A stretch of DNA of 64,000 bases, taken from Dehalococcoidia bacterium. GTDB taxonomy: Bacteria; Chloroflexota; Dehalococcoidia; Tepidiformales; Tepidiformaceae. Positions 32,101 through 39,340 of this stretch are shown here, in pieces (the stretch's first letter is position 1; every line of letters begins with the position of its first letter). The stretch lies in the NCBI GenBank assembly GCA_020847985.1, contig JADLBC010000003.1, positions 1 to 64,000 on the forward strand, given 5' to 3'. The translations under genes and the position numbers were made by a program. The notes beneath the pieces were generated by a model that had not been told where the DNA came from, searched no databases, and worked only from the letters and a program-made list of their open reading frames with translations.

Positions 32101-33286
32101 CGTTCACGGGCGAAGGGCGATTCGTCGTGGTGCCATCGCCGACCGCGCCGGACCAGTTCGAGCCCCAGCAGCGCAACCGCCCGTTCGTGACGATGGCACA
32201 GCTTGCGAACGAAGACGACACCGCGGAAGCGCCCGCGGCGATCGTCGTGACGGGGATGGGCCGGTCATTCATCGTGCCGTCGCCGATCTCCCAGGACGTG
32301 TTCGCGCCCCAGCACTTCACCGCGCCCGAGTCCACGGCGCAGCTCCCGTTCGCGCGCGAGTCGAGCGCCGTCGCGCCGGAGATGCCGGAGACCGTGAGCG
32401 CCGTGGTCGAATACGCAGCGGGGCTGCCCGCGCCGAGGGTGCCGTTGTTGTTCGCGCCCCAGCACTTCACGGCGCCGCCGTGGATGGCGCAGGTGTGCCA
32501 CGCGCCGGCCGCGATCGCGGTCGTGCCGCTGCCCAGGCCGGTCACGGGCACGGGTGTCGCCGATGCGATCAGCGTGCCGTTCCCGAGCTGTCCGCCTTCG
32601 TTGCCGCCCCAGCAGAGCGCGGCCCCGGAGGCATCGACCGCGCACGAGTGGTCGTTCCCCGTGGAAAGCGCGGTGACACCGGCGCCGAGCCCGCTCACCG
32701 CGACCGGCGTGGTGTGCGCCAGCGGTGTGGGCTCCGCGGCCTCGCGGCCCCAGCAGACGACATCCGTCGCGGTCGCCGCGCACATGTGCGCGAGGTGCGC
32801 CGTCGAGAGCACGGTGACCCCGGAGGCGAGGCCCGTGACCGCCACGGGGGTGTTGCTCGGCGTCGTCGTGCCGTTGCCCAGCTGCCCGAAGCCGTTCATG
32901 CCCCAACACTTCACGCCTCCCGATGCGAGCACGCAGGTGAAGCGCTCGCCCGCGGCGATGGCGGTGACACCGGTCAGCCCCGGGACATCGGCCGGAAGGA
33001 GGCTCGGCGTATTCGTGCCGTTCCCCAGTTCGCCCCAGTCGTTGGAGCCCCAGCACTTCACCCCGCCGGCCGCCGTCACCGCGCATGTGTGCGTCGTTCC
33101 CGCCGCGACGGCGATCATCGAAAACCCATCGAGCGCCTCCGCCCGGCGCGGCCCGGCCTCCGGGAGCACCGCCGCCAGCAGCAGCAGCGCCCCGAGGATG
33201 ACGGCTCGCGCGGCGAACGCGGCCTTCCACGGGTACAACGCACCGGGGCGGGTAAAGGACGTCGCGGTTTGGTTCGAAATGCGCAT
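29198..33286 (-). CDS. Secreted double RCC1-propeller protein with Ig-like and FN3 domains
   Basis: A 1362-aa exported protein with a signal peptide (AAFAARAVILGALLLLAA). Block 1 holds seven RCC1-type repeats (CWGSNDWGELGNGT form). Three Ig/big-like domains (TLTCTGGLT ... FSGCS) follow. Block 2 holds seven more repeats (CWGWNGGDGRLGDGT form). One more Ig-like domain and two FN3 domains (LTWTDGSPGTT; VTWNDTSANE) complete it. Seven repeats fit one closed seven-bladed propeller, so two propellers are likely. Each repeat carries a Cys. I chose ATG 33286; ATG 33298 is possible. It is probably a surface adhesion or binding protein. Confidence 0.88.
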   Translation of the reverse strand: MRISNQTATSFTRPGALYPWKAAFAARAVILGALLLLAAVLPEAGPRRAEALDGFSMIAVAAGTTHTCAVTAAGGVKCWGSNDWGELGNGTNTPSLLPADVPGLTGVTAIAAGERFTCVLASGGVKCWGMNGFGQLGNGTTTPSNTPVAVTGLASGVTVLSTAHLAHMCAATATDVVCWGREAAEPTPLAHTTPVAVSGLGAGVTALSTGNDHSCAVDASGAALCWGGNEGGQLGNGTLIASATPVPVTGLGSGTTAIAAGAWHTCAIHGGAVKCWGANNNGTLGAGSPAAYSTTALTVSGISGATALDSRANGSCAVDSGAVKCWGANTSWEIGDGTMNDRPIPVTTIAAGASAVSSSFASCAIVTNGRLRCWGSNWSGAVGDGTTTNRPSPVNVVIPGMADHVAFVTAPTGPAEGVPFAIAPTVAVRDGTGATVTADNATAVTLSLEGSGTLTCTGGLTATAVNGVATFPGCAISAPGTVRLAASATDLGGGQSAQFVVVGAPTKLAFMQQPSGGMFATSLPVQPSVAVTDNGGTPAAGDSTTQVTLSVGSGPGTLTCTGGLTKTVTAGVAAFSGCSLSTPGTYVLHAVSNPAYTVADSTTFVVTGAAAALAFVKQPPFAEASVPMGVVPTVAVKDAGGNTVTTDNSTAVTLALTGPPQGKLICAGGLTRTVTAGIAEFPGCIVTAAGTGYILNATATPALTGAAGTAFDAVPGLAGGADHTCGVDGSATAMCWGWNGGDGRLGDGTYINRLVPTNVQGLGVGATAISVGNAHSCALTTGGGVKCWGWNVYSELGDGTNVNNSPVPVQVVGLAGGVIAIEAGGLHTCALLATGGVTCWGRGEAAALGNGANTNSNVPVNVTGMASGAAQVSAGSDHSCAVLGTGAIKCWGHGWDGQLGNGDGQSSNVPVAVSGASDYASVAAGTTHTCGLTRAGTVRCWGKNDRGQLGNGTADQALVPTPVVGLPAGVIAIAAGGDSSCAITAGAVLYCWGGSLYGAFGGYGMTAVPVSITGMTGARAVAVGMWHICARMADNSVRCAGRGGSGQLGDGQGGGSASPLVAQFPVPGTASRLEFTWQPSNGDNGAPLTIQPVVTVRDSAGTAVTGDSTTVVTLALTNPRGATLTCTGGLTRTVVQGMAVFSGCSVDLANTAYTLTATSSPALTAGVSAAFNVGAAPPSSVANLAAAATAGPGAHLTWTDGSPGTTIAFAVYRWKWGIGNPVQLAGVVPASQQYFDDSGLEPSTLYFYWVVASNLAGGTWSSAVQMVAAGGPPSAPSGLAATALSQSTVQVTWNDTSANELGFILFRTTTGPWEIVEWLPPGTASYLDTGRNPGTFYFYWVWSWGWNGFSTSPGITLALTYP

Positions 33287-33472
33287 CGCGCGCGGCATCG
33301 TACTCGATGCGCCGCCGTTGTGAAGCGGCCTTCCGGACCAACCCGTTCGTACAGCGGTACGAGTCACGGCCAATCGCCGCCATCTCGTGCCCTCCACCGC
33401 CGGGCGCGAAGGGATTGCGCGGGATTCCCGGTGCGTGTGGCCGCGGCCACGCCCGCCACTTGCACCCTCCTC

Positions 33473-33478
33473 TAGAAT
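33473..33478 (+). promoter_or_regulatory. TAGAAT leaderless -10 box
   Basis: TAGAAT ends exactly 6 nt before ATG 33485, with no Shine-Dalgarno. Confidence 0.55.
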
Positions 33479-33484
33479 CCCGGC

Positions 33485-35359
33485 ATGCCGCTTCTCATCT
33501 CCGGCGGTGCGAAGTTCGAAGGCTTCGAAGGGTTCTCCCTCGCGATCCTCTTCCTCGCCTGTGGCGCCGCCATCCTCTGGCTCATCATCTTCGCCTGGCG
33601 CTGGTTCGCGACCTTCCCCTATCAGCCCGCCGCCGGCCCCACGACGAACGAGCTTGGCCACGAACCGCCCGCCATCGTGAATCTGCTCGTGCACCGCTGC
33701 GCGCTCACCCGCGCGGCCATCGCCGCCACCGTGCTCGATCTCGCCGCGCGCGGCATGCTCGCCGTCGAGGAGTACGGCACGCAAGTCGTCATCCGCGTGC
33801 GCGACCACCGCATCGAAGGCCAAACCCTCGCCGCCCACGAACACCGCGTGCTCGACCACATCCGCCGCCACGCCACCGGCGGGAGCGCGCCGGTCGAGGC
33901 CCTCGCCTTCGATTCGCCCGCCGAATCCGAGAGCTTCTGGAAGCACTTCCGCAAGGACGTCGTGAGCGAGGCGCGACGGCTCAAGCTCGTTCGCAGCCGC
34001 TGGGCCCCGCGCGATTGGACCGTGCTCGGGGGGTTCCTCGCCGCCGCGCTCGGCCTCTTCGCGTCCGCCTTCGCCCTCGCCCACCTCGCCGAGGGCACGG
34101 GCAGCAGCGACGATTTCGGCCGTTGGGACTGGTTCTGGGTCGCGGGCATCGGCTGGGTCGTGATCATGGCCGGGCTCGGGGCCCTGCGCGACCTGCGCGA
34201 TACGCCCGCGGGCCGCGACGCCGCATCCCGCTGGCTCGGCGTGCGTGCCTACCTTCGCGAAGCCGAGGCGTTCGAGGATTCGCCCGCCGCCTCCGTCACC
34301 GTCTGGGACCGCTACCTCGCGTACGGGGCCGCCCTGGGCGTCGCCCACGAAGCCGTCCGCACCCTGCCGTTCGACGACGAGGACCCGGGAAGCGCGTGGA
34401 GCCGCTACGGAGGCCACTGGCGCGAGATCGATGTGCGCTACCCCAGGCGCTTCAGCTTCGGCCAGTCGCCCTTCCGCGTCTTCCTCGAAGGCGCCGCCCG
34501 GAGCGCGCTCTGGGGATTCATCGGCTTCTTCATCCTCCCCATCTCCGTGCGATTCCTCCTCGATCTCCGCTCCGACCTTCTCTCCTCGGGTATCGGCGAT
34601 GGTGGCGGCTTCTATGCGTTCATCGTCATCATGGCCGCCGCCGTGGCGTTCTTCGCCATCCTCGTCGCGCTGAACCTGCTGGGCGGGCTCATCCGGCTCT
34701 GGCGCGGCGCCGCCGACCTGGGCAAGCCCGTCGTCCTCGAAGGCGAAGTCGTGAAGCTCCACATCGGCCGTGTCGCCGTCGACGACGGCAAGCTTGAGGA
34801 GGCGACGGCATGGCTGCCACCCGTGGGCGCCCCCGCCGTGCGCCGCGGCACGAAGGTTCGCGTGACACATTCGCGGCGCCTCTGGCACGTCTATAAGGTC
34901 GAAGTGCTGGCCGGCGCGCCCGAACCGGCGCCGCTCGCCGGCTTCGAACCCGAACCGACCCAGGAGATGCCCATCGCGACGGCCATCGGCGGGCTGGTGG
35001 GCATGCTGCGCGCCTCCAGCGGCTTCCCCTTCGTGCCCGCGGGCGTGGCGCCTGAACCGCCGCCCGGCGCCTACGAGCCGGAGATGGCCGAAGGCGGCGT
35101 CGCCGTGCACCGGATGCCGCTTTCCGGCTTCGGGGGCCGCGGCGCCGGCGCGCTCGTCACCCGTTCGGCCCAGCAACACGGCGAGCCCATCGACGGCCTC
35201 GGCGCCGATGCCTGGTGGATGGACGGCCGCGTGCTCATCGTGCGCGCGCCCTCGGAGATCGTGACGATCGATGCCTCGGCCAGCGGCGAGGACGTGGATG
35301 CGCGCCGCGAAGCCGCCATCGCCGCCGCGAAGGGAATCCTTCGCGAGGCACACGGCTGA
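33485..35359 (+). CDS. DUF2207-type membrane protein
   Basis: A 624-aa protein. A transmembrane helix at residues ~17-40 is followed by a winged-helix-like segment (LTRAAIAATVLDLAARGML), then two pairs of transmembrane helices (VLGGFLAAALGLFASAFALA with WFWVAGIGWVVIMAGLG; FIGFFILPISVRFLL with FYAFIVIMAAAVAFFAILVALN). A Gly/Pro-rich C-terminal part ends in a small beta domain. The central segment WDRYLAYGAALGVA is typical of DUF2207. The family has no assigned biochemical role. It stands alone. Confidence 0.8.
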   Translation: MPLLISGGAKFEGFEGFSLAILFLACGAAILWLIIFAWRWFATFPYQPAAGPTTNELGHEPPAIVNLLVHRCALTRAAIAATVLDLAARGMLAVEEYGTQVVIRVRDHRIEGQTLAAHEHRVLDHIRRHATGGSAPVEALAFDSPAESESFWKHFRKDVVSEARRLKLVRSRWAPRDWTVLGGFLAAALGLFASAFALAHLAEGTGSSDDFGRWDWFWVAGIGWVVIMAGLGALRDLRDTPAGRDAASRWLGVRAYLREAEAFEDSPAASVTVWDRYLAYGAALGVAHEAVRTLPFDDEDPGSAWSRYGGHWREIDVRYPRRFSFGQSPFRVFLEGAARSALWGFIGFFILPISVRFLLDLRSDLLSSGIGDGGGFYAFIVIMAAAVAFFAILVALNLLGGLIRLWRGAADLGKPVVLEGEVVKLHIGRVAVDDGKLEEATAWLPPVGAPAVRRGTKVRVTHSRRLWHVYKVEVLAGAPEPAPLAGFEPEPTQEMPIATAIGGLVGMLRASSGFPFVPAGVAPEPPPGAYEPEMAEGGVAVHRMPLSGFGGRGAGALVTRSAQQHGEPIDGLGADAWWMDGRVLIVRAPSEIVTIDASASGEDVDARREAAIAAAKGILREAHG

Positions 35360-35474
35360 GGGCCGGCCGCTCGCCCGCGAGCCAATAGACGGCACGAACG
35401 TGAGGCATCGAACCTTCGCCGCGAGGGCTCCGCGGTGCTGCCGCTATCCCCGCGCTTCGGCATCCTGAGTTCTG

Positions 35475-35507
35475 TTCGAGCCAACGTGATAGTTGGCTGT
35501 ACTCGAA
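35475..35507 (+). promoter_or_regulatory. Dyad upstream of the 35527 lipoprotein gene
   Basis: AGCCAAC-GTGATA-GTTGGCT is a perfect 7-bp inverted repeat (35479-35498), extended by TTCGAG/CTCGAA with a 3-nt bulge. It ends 6 nt before the AGGGGGAG ribosome site and could be an operator or a 5' UTR hairpin. Confidence 0.45.
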
Positions 35508-35526
35508 GTATCAGGGGGAGTTCTCA

Positions 35527-36249
35527 ATGTCCAATGCCTTCGGGCGGCGCCACTGGCGCCTCCTCGCACTGCCGCTCGCCGCGGCTGCCTTCGCCGCCTT
35601 CGCCGCCTGTGGCGGTGACGACACCGGTGACGCCGCCGAGCCCACTGCCGCCGTCACCAGCGCCGCCACCAGCGCCGCCACCAGCGCCGCGACGAAGGCG
35701 CCCGAGGGTTCGCCTACCGCCGCCGCCACCAGCCCGGCCTCGGCCACCCGCCGCACGAACGACGCGAAGATCAACACCGTCCTCGACGCCATCGAAAAGA
35801 AGGACGCGGCAGCGCTGGCGGCGCTCGCGAAGCCCGTCACCACCCCCTGCACCACCGTTGCCGGCGCGGGCGGCCCGCCGAAGTGCGACCAGGGCCTCGC
35901 CAACAACACGCCCGTGACGAAGTTCCCCGTGCTCACCTGCGAGCTTTCGTTCATCGGCCCTGACCAGGTCCAGTCGTACTTCGCGAGCGGCCCGCTGGGC
36001 GCTGCCAACGTGAAGCTGTACGCCGTCACCTCTGTGAAGGACCCGGGCATGCTCGCCTACAACCCCCAGGGCGACTACATCGTGGTGATCGAGACGTCGG
36101 CGGCCACTGGCCCGGCCACCGGCTCGATGTTCAACCTTGATAAGGATGGCAAGGTCGTGAACTACTGGAGCGGGTGCGGCGCTTCGGCCACGCAGATCAT
36201 GAGCGCGCAGGCGGGGACGAACGTGCTCCTCGCGCCGCCCGCGCCCTGA
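35527..36249 (+). CDS. Lipoprotein with Cys-rich C-terminal domain
   Basis: A 240-aa lipoprotein with signal and lipobox AFAAC (residues ~22-27), an Ala/Thr stalk (TSAATSAATSAATK) and a domain of about 150 residues. The domain starts INTVLDAIEKKDAAALAAL and has a TPCTTVAGAGGPPKC cysteine pair. The same domain ends the 54176 lipoprotein (VDRVLDALASGDPARVIAR ... ACVAQPQGIGSPPKC). Function unknown. SD AGGGGGAG is strong. The last 102 bases and the terminator are duplicated downstream with a heptad arm in between. Confidence 0.8.
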   Translation: MSNAFGRRHWRLLALPLAAAAFAAFAACGGDDTGDAAEPTAAVTSAATSAATSAATKAPEGSPTAAATSPASATRRTNDAKINTVLDAIEKKDAAALAALAKPVTTPCTTVAGAGGPPKCDQGLANNTPVTKFPVLTCELSFIGPDQVQSYFASGPLGAANVKLYAVTSVKDPGMLAYNPQGDYIVVIETSAATGPATGSMFNLDKDGKVVNYWSGCGASATQIMSAQAGTNVLLAPPAP

Positions 36250-36271
36250 TTTCACCCGGCCCCCTCCCTGG

Positions 36272-36308
36272 CCCCCGCGCGGCGACGTTCGCCGCGCGGG
36301 GGCTTTTT
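36272..36308 (+). terminator. Intrinsic terminator (copy 1)
   Basis: A perfect 13-bp stem CCCCCGCGCGGCG/CGCCGCGCGGGGG with an ACGTT loop is followed by CTTTTT. Confidence 0.92.
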
Positions 36309-36348
36309 CGTGCTCACGCAAGGCCGCCCCGAACGGGGCCGATCCCCT

Positions 36349-36376
36349 GGGAACTGGCAGCCGGGAACTGGGAACT
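36349..36376. repeat. Heptad element 10 (solo TGGGAAC arm)
   Basis: CCCCTGGGAACTGGCAGCCG and GGAACTGGGAACTCC: right-arm heptads with no left partner, lying between the two copies of the 166-bp duplication. Confidence 0.75.
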
Positions 36377-36505
36377 CCATTGGCAAGGTCGTGAACTACT
36401 GGAGCGGGTGCGGCGCTTCGGCCACGCAGATCATGAGCGCGCAGGCGGGGACGAACGTGCTCCTCGCGCCGCCCGCGCCCTTATTTCACCCGCCCCCCTC
36501 CCTGG

Positions 36506-36542
36506 CCCCGCGCGGCGAACGTTCGTCGCGCGGGGGCTTTTT
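36506..36542 (+). terminator. Intrinsic terminator (copy 2)
   Basis: Second copy of the hairpin, slightly altered (one G-T pair and a 2-base shift), followed by CTTTTT. Confidence 0.85.
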
Positions 36543-36685
36543 CGTGTCCCGCGGCCACCCGGCCGGGCCACTCCTCCGCCACAGGCTCGGAGGGCCGATT
36601 CGGTCGCGCGCCGGGCGTCCGCGCGCCGGTTCGCCTTGAGAATGCGGATATCACGAACGGGCGCAACGGCCCGCGGAGGACCGGG

Positions 36686-36880
36686 ATGTTCCAGTCGATG
36701 CTTTCCCAGCGCTGCCCGAAGTGCCAGTCGCGCCTCTTCATTTCGCGCGACCCGATGGACGAGCCGGGGACGGTGTACTGCCTGGCGGGGCACACCTTCG
36801 TGCCGGCCGGCCGCCCCGCGAACCGCACGGGTGCACGCCCGCGGGCGGTGGTCGCCGTCGCGGCGAGGGCTGCCGCGTGA
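36686..36880 (+). CDS. Small zinc-ribbon-like protein
   Basis: Encodes 64 aa. RCPKCQSRLFIS and YCLAGHTFV suggest a CxxC...CxxxH metal site; the second half is Arg/Ala-rich. ATG 36686 has GCGGAGGA about 8 nt upstream. No family is recognised. It is followed by a 250-bp stretch with a candidate promoter and another small Cys-rich gene, so these may be related regulators or rubredoxin-like proteins. Confidence 0.65.
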   Translation: MFQSMLSQRCPKCQSRLFISRDPMDEPGTVYCLAGHTFVPAGRPANRTGARPRAVVAVAARAAA

Positions 36881-37022
36881 ACGTCATAACTCGCGCGTGA
36901 GATATTCTCCTAAGGGATATCCCCACGCTGGCCACCAGCGATTCACCGATCTTTCCCATGTGGGGCCATATAGATTCGGGCGTGGGCCGGTAGGGTCTGT
37001 TTTTACGGTGCGAAGGGGGATG

Positions 37023-37079
37023 TTGACGAACCTGTAACACCCCCTAACCTCAGCCTGCCGGGGATAGCGGTATGCTATC
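37023..37079 (+). promoter_or_regulatory. Candidate promoter and operator-like inverted repeat
   Basis: TTGACG (37023-37028) and TAACCT (37045-37050) are 16 nt apart. GATAGC-GGTAT-GCTATC (37063-37079), a perfect 6-bp inverted repeat, lies just downstream of the expected start of transcription. Confidence 0.4.
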
Positions 37080-37129
37080 TCTCCATGGGTGCCGACCTGC
37101 CCCGTGGGACAGCGAACGGAGGGCCCGCG

Positions 37130-37327
37130 ATGCAAGAAGAGGTCATCGAGTTCGAGCTCGAATGCAGCGAGCACGGACGCCATCGCATCCTCACGCCCGC
37201 CGCGATGCCGCGCCCGCGGCACTGCGCGCACTGCCACCTCCCGCTCCTCAAGCGCGAAGAGATTCGCCGGTTCCGCATCGCCCCGCCGGTCGAGCGTCAC
37301 AGCAATTCCGAGGCGTTCATCGGCTGA
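37130..37327 (+). CDS. Small CxxC protein of unknown function
   Basis: Encodes 65 aa from ATG 37130; CGGAGGG lies about 6 nt upstream, while ATG 37085 has none. LECSEHGRHR and HCAHCHLPLL form a likely zinc-ribbon. The rest is charged and helical. No family is named. The gene ends before a strong bidirectional terminator. Confidence 0.65.
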   Translation: MQEEVIEFELECSEHGRHRILTPAAMPRPRHCAHCHLPLLKREEIRRFRIAPPVERHSNSEAFIG

Positions 37328-37367
37328 TTCGGCCATCGCCCGGCCCGCGCCCCGCGGCCAAACACCC

Positions 37368-37398
37368 AACGAGGCCAGCACGCACCGCTGGCCTCGTT
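37368..37398. terminator. Bidirectional intrinsic terminator
   Basis: A 12-bp stem AACGAGGCCAGC/GCTGGCCTCGTT with a 7-nt loop and T's after it, placed between convergent genes. Confidence 0.88.
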
Positions 37399-37436
37399 TC
37401 GCGTCCCGGCCGACGGCCGGTGGTTCGCCGTTCGGC

Positions 37437-37832
37437 CTACTGGGAGCGGTGTTCGACCATCGTGCAGCGGTCCTGCGCGACCGCCAGCCCGGCCGCGCGC
37501 GCGCGTTCGAGCCCTTCGGGGTTTGTGATTCCCGCCTGCAGCCACACCGCGCCCGCCCCGATCGCGATCGCCTCGTCGATGATTGGCCCCGTGTTCTCCG
37601 ATCGCACGAAGACGTCGACGAGGTCCACATGCCCGGGCACGTCCGCGAGCCGCTCGTAGGCCTGCTCCCCGAGGACGACGTCGCCGGGCTGGCCAAGGTT
37701 CACGGGGATGATGCGGTAACCCGCGCGCTGCAGATACGTCGCGATCTGGTGCGCGGGGCGGCTGGTGCGGGCATCGAGCCCCACCACGGCGATGGTCTTC
37801 GCGTTCATCAGGGCGGAAAGTGCGGCATCCAT
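37437..37832 (-). CDS. CoA-binding domain protein (YccU-like)
   Basis: A 131-aa Rossmann-fold protein of the CoA_binding_2 family. Nucleotide loop AVVGLDARTSRPAHQIA, VNLGQPGDVVLGEQAYE and the GAVWLQAGITN block are characteristic. It probably binds CoA or a dinucleotide; no reaction is known for family members. ATG 37832 is 6 nt from TAGACT, so leaderless. It stands alone. Confidence 0.88.
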   Translation of the reverse strand: MDAALSALMNAKTIAVVGLDARTSRPAHQIATYLQRAGYRIIPVNLGQPGDVVLGEQAYERLADVPGHVDLVDVFVRSENTGPIIDEAIAIGAGAVWLQAGITNPEGLERARAAGLAVAQDRCTMVEHRSQ

Positions 37833-37838
37833 ACCCCG

Positions 37839-37844
37839 AGTCTA
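37839..37844 (-). promoter_or_regulatory. TAGACT leaderless -10 box
   Basis: On the minus strand TAGACT ends 6 nt before ATG 37832. Confidence 0.5.
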
Positions 37845-37970
37845 CGCCGCCGCCCATGACGCCGGAATGGCCCGTGCCACCGGGGTATTGCGGATGCATC
37901 CGCGCCTGTGCGAGCGTTCCCCGGCGCGGCCGCATCCCCGGCGCGCCGCGACATCCCCGGGGGAATTGCC

Positions 37971-38375
37971 ATGGAAACCACCCTCGCCCACCTCGAATTC
38001 GTGGTCGCGGCCGCGAACCTGCCCTTCTACCGCGAACTCCTGCCCTTCCTCGGCTGGACCGTCCTCCACGACAGCGATGAGGTCGTGGGCTACCAGGGCG
38101 GGAACGGCGCCAGCGTCTGGTTCGTGCCCCGCTCCAACGGCGCCGCCAACGACTACGACGGCCCGGGCATGAACCACATCGCCTTCGGTGCGGCGTCCCA
38201 GGCCGATGTCGATGCCGTGGCCGCCTGGCTCGCGGCGAAGGGCATCCCCGCCCGCTTCGAGACGCCACGGCACCGCCCGGAGTTCTCGGGCGAAGGCGCC
38301 ACCTACTACCAGGTCATGTTCGAAAGCCCGGACCGCACGCTCATCGAGGTCGTCTACACCGGCCCGAAGCAGTAG
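37971..38375 (+). CDS. VOC/glyoxalase-family protein
   Basis: A 134-aa vicinal-oxygen-chelate fold protein with two beta-alpha-beta-beta-beta units. Likely metal ligands are H7 (LAHLEFVV), the central MNHIAFG His, and E129 in LIEVVYT. The metal dependence suits a glyoxalase, dioxygenase or fosfomycin-resistance-like enzyme; the substrate is open. ATG 37971 has GGGGGAAT upstream. Its stop is 6 bp from the end of a convergent gene. Confidence 0.85.
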   Translation: METTLAHLEFVVAAANLPFYRELLPFLGWTVLHDSDEVVGYQGGNGASVWFVPRSNGAANDYDGPGMNHIAFGAASQADVDAVAAWLAAKGIPARFETPRHRPEFSGEGATYYQVMFESPDRTLIEVVYTGPKQ

Positions 38376-38380
38376 CGGCG

Positions 38381-39085
38381 TTACTTCCGCTTGCGTCCGC
38401 GGCGAGCCTTCGCGCCGCCGCGGGCCACCGGCTCCAACGTCTGGGTGTCGATTTCGATCAGTTCCCAGCCCTCGGGCAGGCGCACTTCCGTTCCCGTGAG
38501 CTGCGCGAACGCCTGCCCGACGGCCATCGTGCGGTCCATGCCGTCGGCCTGGTCATCGGCCGGCACTGGTACCTGCGCGAGCGTGAGCCGCTTGCCGCTC
38601 TTCTTCACCAGCGTGAGCGCGAACTGCCGCAGCGAATCCTGCTCCTCGTGCCAGCGTTCGCGGTCCTCGCCTTCGACGCTGATTTCGAGGTGGTCGATCC
38701 TCTCGAACGGCACGAGCTCCTTCGTGCCGATGCCCATGCCCAGGTACCCCTGTTGCCATGTCACCGAGTTCTTGCGCCGGTCGGCGACGACGTCCGCGCC
38801 GGCGATCGAGCTCACCAGCGACATCGCGGAGACGGGCACCGCGAAGAGCAGGAAGAGCAGCATCAGGATGAGCGCCCACACCGGCGCCGACCCCTGGTTC
38901 GTGCCAATCCACCACATGAACAGCCCCGAAAGCGCGAGCCCGCCGAGCGGCACCCACACCGTCGACCGCGCCGCCTTGATCTCGATCTTCTCATCGCCGA
39001 TCACGGCCATCGAACGGTGCAGCATCACCTCGCGGCGGCCATCGCGGCGCCGGCTCGTGACGTGCTCGGGGAGGTCCAGGGGCAT
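38381..39085 (-). CDS. Two-helix membrane protein of unknown function
   Basis: Encodes 234 aa. An N-terminal charged segment is followed by two transmembrane helices (VWVPLGGLALSGLFMWWIG and WALILMLLFLLFAVPVSAM). A cytoplasmic PH-like beta-rich domain comes next (GIGTKELVPFERIDHLEISVEG ... RQFALTLVKKSGKRLTLAQV), then a basic tail. The layout resembles bacterial PH-domain membrane proteins. ATG 39085 is 6 nt after TACACT. Confidence 0.7.
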   Translation of the reverse strand: MPLDLPEHVTSRRRDGRREVMLHRSMAVIGDEKIEIKAARSTVWVPLGGLALSGLFMWWIGTNQGSAPVWALILMLLFLLFAVPVSAMSLVSSIAGADVVADRRKNSVTWQQGYLGMGIGTKELVPFERIDHLEISVEGEDRERWHEEQDSLRQFALTLVKKSGKRLTLAQVPVPADDQADGMDRTMAVGQAFAQLTGTEVRLPEGWELIEIDTQTLEPVARGGAKARRGRKRK

Positions 39086-39091
39086 GGCTCC

Positions 39092-39097
39092 AGTGTA
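39092..39097 (-). promoter_or_regulatory. TACACT leaderless -10 box
   Basis: On the minus strand TACACT ends 6 nt before ATG 39085. Confidence 0.5.
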
Positions 39098-39124
39098 GTG
39101 AGCGCGCCCGAACGCGGTATCGCC

Positions 39125-39340
39125 CTAGCGGCGGCGGCGCGTCTTGCGGTCGAATCGCTGCCAGTACTCGTCGTAGGCGTCGTTCGCGCCCTTGCGGCCC
39201 TCGGCGAGCACGTCCTTCGCCGTGTCCTGGATGCCGAGCACGATGGCCCGCGCCCACGTCACGATCGCGTTCTCGCGCCGCGGCGGCGTCCAATCGTCGT
39301 CCGCCGGGACGGGCGGCATGGACTCCGGGCCGGTGCTCAT
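39125..39340 (-). CDS. Small helical protein, second gene of a two-gene unit
   Basis: Encodes 71 aa, basic at the C-terminus (FDRKTRRRR), with an amphipathic central helix (VTWARAIVLGIQDTAKDVLAEG). ATG 39340 overlaps the stop of the upstream gene (ATGA), so the two are translationally coupled. No family is known. It could associate with the two-helix membrane protein encoded upstream. Confidence 0.6.
   Translation of the reverse strand: MSTGPESMPPVPADDDWTPPRRENAIVTWARAIVLGIQDTAKDVLAEGRKGANDAYDEYWQRFDRKTRRRR

Larger units (their letters stand above)
36147..36546 (+). repeat. 166-bp direct duplication of gene end plus terminator
   Basis: 36147-36312 and 36381-36546 are nearly identical, differing by a few bases around the stop codon and terminator. 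The copy covers the last ~34 codons of the lipoprotein gene, its stop and its intrinsic terminator. The 68 bases between the copies contain a solo TGGGAAC heptad arm. The second copy has TTA in place of the TGA stop and no start codon. The stretch 36250-36685 therefore has no gene of its own. Confidence 0.9.

Noticed and set aside
33287-35395. Extension of the RCC1 frame by ~700 codons upstream
   Set aside because: It lies opposite the DUF2207 gene and has shadow-like composition; the signal peptide at 33286 marks the true start.
36381-36546. A second lipoprotein gene
   Set aside because: It is only the duplicated tail of the upstream gene, with no start codon or ribosome site.
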